Below are positions 12,901 through 23,113 of a stretch of 64,000 nt of DNA, piece after piece. Under the pieces are notes generated by a model. That model did no database searches. It was not told where the DNA came from and saw only the letters and a list, made by a program, of their open reading frames with translations. Where the stretch lies: positions 5,551,001 to 5,615,000 of the forward strand of contig JAZGTH010000007.1 in the NCBI GenBank assembly GCA_036877525.1. Reading direction: 5' to 3'. The DNA is from Chromobotia macracanthus. Its lineage: Eukaryota > Chordata > Actinopteri > Cypriniformes > Botiidae. Made by a program: the position numbers and the translations under genes. The stretch's first letter is position 1. Each line of letters begins with the position of its first letter.

Positions 12901-15900
12901 AAACCTAACCCTCACAGAAAACTCTTGGCATTTTTTATTTAAAAATAAAAACACCATTTAGTATGTTTTTTAAGCCATGTGTCCTCGTATAACAATGTAA
13001 ACATGGTTTACATGTCATTATACACATTTGTGTCCTTGTAAACCACATATACCAATACATACACAGACACACACACACACCTGGACACGGGGGTGACGTA
13101 GTTTCCCGGGAAAACTCCAGAAGCTCCGGAGCGCATGGATGTTCCTTTAAACCATCCATCCTGACATTTCTCCATCACACGGTACATTTCTCCTTTCCTC
13201 AGCTCCAGCTCATCTGCTTTCTGAGGTTTGTAAGCATACATGGCCAGATAGCTGCAAAGAACAGAAAAATATTCCTCAGAAATGTTCTGTCTGTCTCTCT
13301 TTTCTGGTTGGTCAAACTGTAGCCTGGGTATTTTAAACCAGTTTTACTGAATAATGTGAGTTTATGATGCACATTTCTACTGCCAGAGGTAAAATATCAG
13401 AGGCACAACATCTTTAAAACTCTTCCGCTCAAAATGAGTGCAGACCTCAGGCCTGCAGATTACAGGACAATCCTGAAGACTGAAATGTTACAAATTTACA
13501 AACGCCTTTGAACCCTATGAAACACTCTGTTAGTCTGTTGTCCCTTGAGGGCAAACAGTGTTTGTCTTGCTGATGTTCTAGTCACACTGGACAGGCTGCA
13601 GAGAAGAAAACATCTGACTGATTTTCCTTCAGTGATTTAAAAAAAAAACGTGTGCCGTTCTCACCACGTCAGCGAGCAAGATGCCAGAGATAGGTTAACT
13701 GCTAAGGTAGCTATGGAAACAGCAGATCATTGCGGGGAAGACATGAAGGTGACGTATGGGTCGACTACAGAAGAAAACAATTCTGTCCAGTCACACATAC
13801 CTCATGATGTCAATGAGAAATAAGTGAAAAAGATGACTCTGTGTGTGTGCGTGTTGGGGACAAAATTCGTCCCCAAAAATGAGCAAAATCTGACAAATCT
13901 GAGCAAAGCCTCCTTTTGAGGACACTTAGACAGAAAAAATAGGCACCTGTGGGGAAACTCTAGAGTTTGACTTTACAGGTTTAGCTTGAACTAATTAATA
14001 TGAATCATAAAATTAAAATTGTGATTGTTAACTGTATAATTCAAATTGTGAAACATTAAAAAAGAACACAGATAAAATTGTTTACTTGCTTCCTCACACA
14101 TTAAACACCCTTTATAAGACATCAAGTGCAGGCCTCATAGGCTGCAGTTATGATACGCTGATGGTGTTTGGTGTTCTCTCTCTGTGAACTGGTGTTGTGT
14201 GGAGGAGAACTGTGTGAAGAGATGTGAGGGTGAGTAAATGATGACTGATTTGCTATTTTTGGGTCAAATATTCCTTTAATTACTGTAACTGAGCATATCG
14301 ACACATCCCAGCTTCAAAGCAGTTTTTTGATATTGTCTCAGACTGACGCATTAAAACCAGGCGAGAATGCGCATGTTATTTTGTGATCGCGTGTTTGTAA
14401 TGCGCATGCCTCGAGCGCAGGACTAATACATCTCTTTCATGCAGCTCTTGTGTGCATGTGTTTGTGCTTTTGTGGGCAGAGGGACCTGATCAATCCTGAC
14501 AGCGGCACTTTATTACACAGACTGAGACCCGCAGTCCTGCCCGCATGCTTCAACACAAACCCATTTCATTACAACCCAATAAATCACAGCCCACAGCAGC
14601 TGAAACAATAGACCATTGGCTTTATAAAAATCCAGTACCAAGTATCACCACACAATAATGAAGTCTTGCCATGTGTGTTTTAATCAAAGACATATCAGGG
14701 TTCGACAGTAAGAATGACTCAATAGCCCCGGGTAAATGTGTGTGAAAATGGTTTGGACCAGTTAAAAGAAACTGGTTTTTACTTTTTTATTTAAAAAAGC
14801 ATGTTCATGAAGTTAAGCTATTTTAAAACCATTGGTGATGTAATGTTTGTGAATAAAACCATGTTTTATTCTCCATGCTCATATCTGACTTTAAGTGCTG
14901 CATTTATCATAGACTCACATGTTAAGAGGCAGCTGCACTTTGGCTGCAGCGAGCATCTCTCCTGTGGAGGAAACTCGGGGTGGGACTCCAGATGCTGTGG
15001 GAGATGCAGCTGTGACTGAGGAATCCTGGGAAGACAAATCAGACAGTGTTAGCAGATGCTCTGATTCGACATAGACTATGCAGACAGAATATATCATACT
15101 CCCTTAACTGTTTCACACCCTAGTGAGCTGTTATCACACACTACTGCCTACATTCAGCTATTGTACCTTCTAAGGAAATAATCTTTCTCTCTACCTGTTC
15201 TGAACTGTTATGCCTCAAAATGCTGCCTATTTAGACAGCTCACTAGGTTTTTAAACACAGTCCCTGTGTGGAATGTGAAATGGGTTTTGAAGCCAAATGT
15301 TTTTTGCTATTGATTTGGAAGAGCTGATAGATAGTGACTCACAAGTGAACCTTAAATATGACAAATCATTTCCAAAAGTGACTCATTCTGAAAGCATTCT
15401 GGAGCCGATACAGTCTGAAAATCAATACTTTTATTCCTCAGCTTGTGTTGATTGGAGCATTTCAGCTGCATTATGGTCTTCACCATGTCAGCATATGTAA
15501 CATACTGCAATCATAACAGGAATTGTGTGTATGTGTGTTTTTCAATTGCTGCACAGACATAGTGAGTGATGCATTATGGGTAATCATCTATTAGGTGTTA
15601 AATCATCCATATTTCACATTACTCCACAATAATTACATTCATAGATATCCAGAAGACAGACTGAAATAAGGTTTAAATGATTATTTTTTAATTAGAAGCA
15701 GAATTTATGTCTATGTGCACTACTGATGTGTCACACAATCTTCCTGTAGCTGTATGTTTGTGTATACAGACACTTCTGATGTTCATTCAGTTTATATACA
15801 CACATTATATATTGCATTATATAATTATATTATATATTGATATTATATATCACATTGCGTGTTCATGGTACATACTGTACATCTTTCTGTATTTCTTTGT

Positions 15901-18900
15901 CTTATTGGGGTCTCAGAGCCAGTCAGGATGTTTTGAAGGGGATTTTGCAGTGGCTGCTGACATAATGCATTATGGGAGACTGAAATGTAACATGGGACTT
16001 CACATTATCAGTCTGAGGTTCATCTCTGCTCTGTCTGAGGTCCACAAGTGGCGTTTATGCACACATTTACCTTTGACCTTAGTACACTAATGGAGCTCAA
16101 CCCTTCTTATTGGAACAAACTCGTGCAGGCCCAGCTGAGCCCGGGTCAAAGGTCAGGAGATACACTATAAGGTCATGGCACATCAGATACAATTAATAAC
16201 AACAGACTGCAGCTACAAGTTCAGCTTGAGCTTATATATACAGCTAAATGAAATGCAATACACAGTATACGGTAAAAGATATTCCATATGCTCTGTATGT
16301 ACATATTAATGTATTTGATCTGACAGGACATGAACAATTATGTTTCTGACACAAACATAAAGATTTATATTTAACAATGTTCATTGTTCTGAAGATACTT
16401 ACAAAAATTTGTTGCTTACAGAAAAGTCATAACTAGTTAGTAGTTAGTTAAGCTTACATGTCAATGCTCACCATAGTTGTACAGTATTAGATATGTACGG
16501 TTTATAGTTGAACTGAAGGTTATATCCCAGATGAAGAGGGATAACATGATAGAAGGACAGAGGTTTCTGAACAATTATTTATCTTCTAGGATACATCATA
16601 TGTAAAAATATATTAAAGATGCATGTATGCATAATAAGTAAGAATATGCACATTTAGCATGTGCTGTACCTGCGTTGCTGGTGCACTGGAGGAGAGATGC
16701 GGACAGTCTCCGATCCGAGCTGCAGCTCTGGGGTCCGAGGAGCTGATAAGAACCGGCGCACTGATCTCCATGGAGTGTCGGTTGTTTCCCAGCACCTGCG
16801 CTGTACGCTGTGTCATGCTGAGCGCTGTGAACGAGTGCCGTTTCTTTGCATTTTTCTTGCCATCCATGCGCCTGTGGATGCCTGCGCTCACAGAGCCGTT
16901 TCCATTGCAGCTCACAGCTGTGCTGGGGCCCAAGCAGGGGCCTGCCGCGGGGGAGCCTGGGTCAGTACTGGGGCCTGGTGTTTGTGTGGGCTTGTCCATC
17001 TCCATTAGCTGCTTGGCTGTTTCATTCAGCTGAAGGAACATCAGAGAATGAAGCAGGGAACTATTTAACTGATGCATCAATACAGCAACAAGAAATACTT
17101 CTGCACTGCTGTGTCATCATTTGCTCACCCTCATGTCATTCACCCTCACAATCGTTTTCTGTGAAACACTGAATGTCTGAGCTGCACGTTTATGATCCTG
17201 TTTGGTGCTTTGGAGTTCTGATTATAAATCACAACGTATTTTTTCAGACACAACAGATCAGACAGTCATAAGGACATAAGAGCAAATTTTGCCAATTCAG
17301 ATGGCAAAATTCACCCAATCAGATTTCCTGATCTGTGATCAGACACGTCCTGATACATGAAACACAATCTAGGTTACTTTTACTCTGGTTTCACTACTGT
17401 AGGTGTCATCAAAATAAGAAATCATGAATAGTCTTCATGATATTGACATACTGCCTTCTGTAATATTAAGGCTTGTTTTTGAATCTTTATGAAGTGATCT
17501 TCAAACGCTCAGCAGATGTCACCCTGACATGCTGCATGTTCTATTTTCGTGCACATAATGCTAATAATCAGTCAAAGATTAAACAAACATACTGTACAAT
17601 GAATACACTGTTTCATCATTATTATATATAAGGAATACACTGTATGAGGAATATACTGTATGATTATGACAAGGCTTGTTCATTAATGAGACTGAAAATC
17701 CCATCTGTGTACAAACCGCATCGCAAAAGGCTTGATGATGGATGTTAATGCACAAACATAAATGCAGCAGGTGTGTTTGTCTTGGTTGATGCTTGAGTAA
17801 GTCAGAATCAGAGTCAAATTACATACAGCCTATAATTAAATTAATGTTCCTGTGATTAATCTGACAACTTCAGCAAAACACATCAGCTGGTGATCCATTG
17901 CAAACGTGTGAGAGAGAGACAGATTTTCTGTTATCACACCAGGGGTGTTTCTAGAGGGGTGGCAACAGGCTCCCCCTGAAAAATCATCATCATCCCCCAC
18001 CCCCCCAATGCCCACCCCACAACATTGCGGTACTGTCACTTGGACAATGTCCAGCCTCATTGGACCACAGCGCTGTCAATCACTACCTAATTTGCTGCCA
18101 GTTGTGACATTTCAATTTGAAAATCTTTAATGGCATTGGATCAGAGCGCCACTGAATCACAGTAGAAGAGTTACACAACAGTTCAAACAGGAGACACAAG
18201 ATTCAACCACAGACCGCGTCTCTGTTCATGATATGTACTCATTTATGTAAACTGAAATATGTCACAGGAATAGTGGAATTAAAAGCTCCCTAGAGAGAGT
18301 ACCAGTAGTACCAATTACGTAGCTTAGCTTCCCTGTGAAAACAAATAAATACTTTATTCTTTCATCCTGTTGTTTTAAAGATTGAAGACACAATCTATTT
18401 CCCAAAGGCAAAGTGGTAAACACTACAATGTGGGTTTGAGAATGGTAATGATCTGTGCCCGGTTAAGGGAGGGAATCCATGAGGGGGAAAAAATCTCTGT
18501 TTTCAACAACCAGCCAACATGTTACCCTCACCTAATTGTTTACACTAAGCATTTTACAATAGTTTTTGTAAAAATCGCTTGAGCTGGACAATAACACTTG
18601 TGATTTGAGAAAAAGCAATGACATCACCAGCAGCTGACAGAGATGCGGTGGGTTTCACTCGCACGTACAGCTATTCAAATGACCCTTTTAAGCACCCTTT
18701 GTTTATTCATCCCAAAGACAACCAATCACATACGTTCAACGATAAAAGCTTTCATCTCTAATGGGAACATATAAATGAACGTTCTCCTCTTTTGTGTCAT
18801 CTTTAAAGTGACAGTGCGTCGTTCTGACTTGTTTTGTAAGCCAGCAGGTATTTCAGATTTTCTCCCATGGGCCCCCACTGGCTGGTTCTTGGTCCCCCCA

Positions 18901-21900
18901 AAACTTCTCAGATTTGAGTGAATGCTATCATGTGCTACCATATGTACTGATCCCTAATATCAGTAACTGACAGCTAATTAAGAAAGTGTTTCTATAATTG
19001 GTTCATTGCAAACAAAACATGTTTCCTATAGATTTCCTATAGATAGTTTTTCGATTCTCAAAAAATAGACATGTGTGGTGAGAAAACAAACATATTTAAT
19101 GTATCCGATGAGTTTTGGGATGTTTTAGTGGGTTTGTCTTACAGGTTTGATAGAAGCAGAGACATTACAGTATGAGAATATCATTTTTAAGGATGGTTAA
19201 ATAAAAGCAGACCTACACAAAAGCACAAACAAAACTAGATTATAATTGGTGTGGTAAACAGAATCTCTTTCATTTGGACTCCATCAGGCAACAGATCAAA
19301 AATGACTCAGACCCTTTGTTTTTAATCATATTCTGTATTCAGTATGCTAATACTATGCTAATGTATGTAAATGAGACTGATTGATTGACCTCACAGACGT
19401 TGTGGTGGTCTCTAAGGAATAACACTCACAGTCTTCTGAAGGTCATAATATTATTACTCTGACATGAGGTTGTAATTTCAGTGGGCCACAATAAATTAAT
19501 CATCTGCACACTGCACCAACCAGACAGTTAAAATCTATTAACATCACAATCAGTTTCAGATAAAGGAAACAGTTAATGGTCTTTGAAAATCAGGAAATAA
19601 GATCACAAGAGAGTTTAATCAGCATTTCTGTGAAAAATTGATAAAAAACTAAACATATTTCCTGTAGTCAGGGTGTGGATCTACCTCATGATTCCTTTTA
19701 TTAATTCAGTCAGATCAAATCTGAAACATCTTTAGCTTTTCAGCAACAGTGTAGCGTACAAATTAGTATACAAACAGTCTTTGGCTCAAAACTCACAAGT
19801 TTAGTATCACTAAACAGTAACAACATAAATTTTTTCCCATATTTTAGGAAAATAGTAAATCTCTCCAATAACACAAATGGAACTATGGAAACTATGTTGT
19901 GACAAAAGTCCAAAATATATATGTTTCTTCATTTCAAGTCTATCACTTCAAAAACCTTTTTTTATAAAATTTTAGTTTGTAATGAAATAAATCAACACCT
20001 TAACACAATTATATTTTTTATGCAACGTTATTTGAAATATGTAAACATCTGTCTTCAAAAAAATCATAAAACAATACATGTAAAGATCACAAGAAACATT
20101 TAGTCAATGACTTTAAACTTCTGACCGCTGGCGTGTGTAAATGTTTCAAGTGACATCATTGTTAAATATAGAGAAAAAAAATTCAGTGTGCATTTCATGT
20201 GTTCAACAGTTGTTTTTTTTCCTTGGCGCACCTTACTGTAGCTCATTACTGGTGCTCATTACTGTAGACATGAACTTTGAAAGCAGGTGTAAAATGAGCC
20301 TAATGTAGGTCACACTCTCAGTTCATTCTCACTGGGAAGTAAGAGTTCAGATGTCTTGCAGCTCTTCGGTCATCACAAACTGTGCCAATAATAGAATTCC
20401 ATCATGCAGTGCGATTACAGCACAAGAAGATGACAAAACATGAACTTCACAAGCTGTATGTGCAGTGGAATAATGACAGCCTGTCAACTAGATCACTGAA
20501 ATAACTCACACGCGTTATGAGCTAGACACTCTGAGTCTGTTATCCAGAACTATTTATATGAGAAATCTATTCTAACGTGAGACATGTGTGAGCATCTTTT
20601 ATAAAACCTCCTGTGATTCATGCATCATTAAAGCAAAAACATACAGGGTTAAGACATCTGATCGTCTCTGCAGTTTACTATGATCTGACCACAGTAATCT
20701 CTCATCACAACACATTACTGCTGTGTCCATCAGAGCGTCTGGATTAGATTACTGCACAAATGTTGCTCATGTTATTCTCTGGGTGAAACCTGCAGTCATC
20801 AAACTGAATTCAGCTGAAATATGATGAACTACCCAGTTAACAGGGAACATTGGCTAATGTTATAATGTTGTCTAAGTTATTAAAAACATTCTTGCAGTAA
20901 TGTTAGTAGATTTCATATTTCAAAAACTTTATTCTTTAGTTAGTGGATTGTTTTAAAAAATGTTACAGAATTAAAAAAAGTTTGAATGACGTTCTTATAG
21001 CCAAGCAATATTGCTAATACAATGTAAAAAAGGAATGTTTTGAACATTCCTAGAACGTTTTTGTTAATTAATGGAAACGTTCTTAAAACCTAAAATTGAT
21101 AACTGGATATACTTTTCATAAAGCAACACACACACACTACCTGACAGAAACTGAAATGGTTGACATGGATATTTGGACAGTAGAAATGCCTGTGAAATGG
21201 GATATTAACCCTGAAGGAAACACTGAGACAGTAAATGACTGATCGTACTGTAGTAAACGTGTACAGTGTTACCTGCATGCTATACATCACTGAACAAATG
21301 AAACAGCAGCTTGTGGATCTTATGAACATCATCAATGCCTCTGGAAACACATCTTTAAAACAGCAGGGTAACGTAGCCTGACCCCAACGTCATATAGGCT
21401 TATGAGGAGAGATTTTAAACTGGGTAAAAGGCAGAATAAAATAAACATCATTTATTTTCTCATTTTCATCTGGTGAGACCCAGAGCAGCGAGGATCGAGT
21501 TCCCAGCGTTCGGTACGGTCTAATCAATCTGACGGAAATCCCTCCAATTACACTGAAAATGAAGAAACCTCAGCCTATGAGTTTGAAGGGAAACTATGAT
21601 TAACTCCTGTCTGTAACTGCCACGACAACAATTACAGCCCTAAAGATGAGAAAACAGGGAGCAGTTTATTGGTCACTGAAAAATACCATACACAACACTG
21701 CTCACACACACGCACCTAGACAGCCCAAAATATACCAAACCTCTTACATTCTTACCTTGGAAAAACACTGCTTAATCATATATAACCAATTTTATGTTTG
21801 CTTTTGCAGTACACGGCACTCTTCTGTTTTATTTTTCAATATTTTTTTCAATAAGCACATGAATTAATTTACACAAGTATCACACACTAAAAAGATTACC

Positions 21901-23075
21901 AAAAACCATTAGTGCTGCAGTAAGAAATCAGGACATTTGTAAATAAAGAACTCTGGTACCTTCTCTCTCTCTCTCTCTCTCTTTCCCTCCCTCCCTGCTC
22001 ACATTAAAAAAATTACATATTACCCATAATGCACTGCTTCATGGCTCTCATGACACAGAATTCTGGTACGATATATGTACCTGCTTTCCACTATCTCATT
22101 CTAGCATCAATTAACAGTCATCATCCTGCTAGTTTAATTCCCTGTTTGACCTCTAAAATGACTAGTTAATTCCCATACTAGTTCAGTGTATGAAGAGCAA
22201 CTGCTGGATTTGCTGAATGAGAGAAGAAATGAAACAATGAAACAAACATGAAGAAATAAAACAGACAGTTCCAAATCTAAACTCTGATTGGATGAGGACA
22301 CCTACAATAATGCATCAATTTTCCGTGTTGCTTGTCAACCATAAACAGTTACAATGAAAAATATTACTTAGTATTTAAATGACTTTTTATTTTAATGATT
22401 TTTATAATTAATATATATACATATATTCTGTATTACTTATAATAAATATCATGATGATGTCTTATAATATTGCCCTCACTTAGAAAAGGTACTTAATGAC
22501 AGTAAAATCATTTATAACCACTTTGTTTACCCTTAAAACTCTGGTGACAGGTTTATAAACAGTTCAGAACAATAAGTGTACAAAATAATAAACCTACAAT
22601 AAATCACATCTCTAATCCTTCATCCTGTCTATTCAAGTCTATCTATTCATTTTTGTTTTACTGGAGTAATGTATGGAAAGGGCTTTTCTTTAGCATGTGT
22701 ACATTCAATTGTACTCACCTCAACATACAGGATGGGAAAAATCCCAATCTTATCTCCCAGCATGCCCTCTGCCCAGTTATCATCCACCCTTCTTATGACG
22801 GTAAGAATCTCGTCCTGTGAGAGAACACACACACAGATGCAAACCAACACACATCAGATGCTGTACACTGTTTTTCTATGGCAGTGATGCCAAGCTAAAA
22901 ATTAGCTAAAATCAACTCTTACTTATTGTCTTAATGCATTATAAACAATCAACACATATCTGCAGTCAATCTGCTGCTTTTCTTTTGGATTATTTAAAGA
23001 GTACATATCATGAGGAATCCAAGGAAGAAAGGTTGTAGAGGTAGAAATGTTTCGCCCGGTGCAGCTGAGCGGGTG

Positions 23076-23113
<38 letters not shown>

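Larger units (their letters stand above)
10603..13080 (-). other. sh3rf3 intron (with SINE and GT-associated repeat)
   Basis: A 2478-base intron. It contains the inverted SINE at 12478-12637 and, against its 5' splice site, the interspersed repeat at 12791-13080. The remaining sequence shows nothing I can name. Confidence 0.85.
13252..14918 (-). other. sh3rf3 intron
   Basis: A 1667-base intron with a GT-associated repeat fragment (13841-13945) and a MITE end (about 14190-14280). No exon is supportable. Confidence 0.85.
17030..22718 (-). other. sh3rf3 intron (largest within the exon cluster)
   Basis: A 5689-base intron. It holds a short MITE-like piece (17110-17165), an unclassified C-rich-ended stretch (17940-18910), a CCAGCTAACA-type repeat (20833-21106) and a CT tract (21961-21990). 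No exon was found. Confidence 0.85.
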
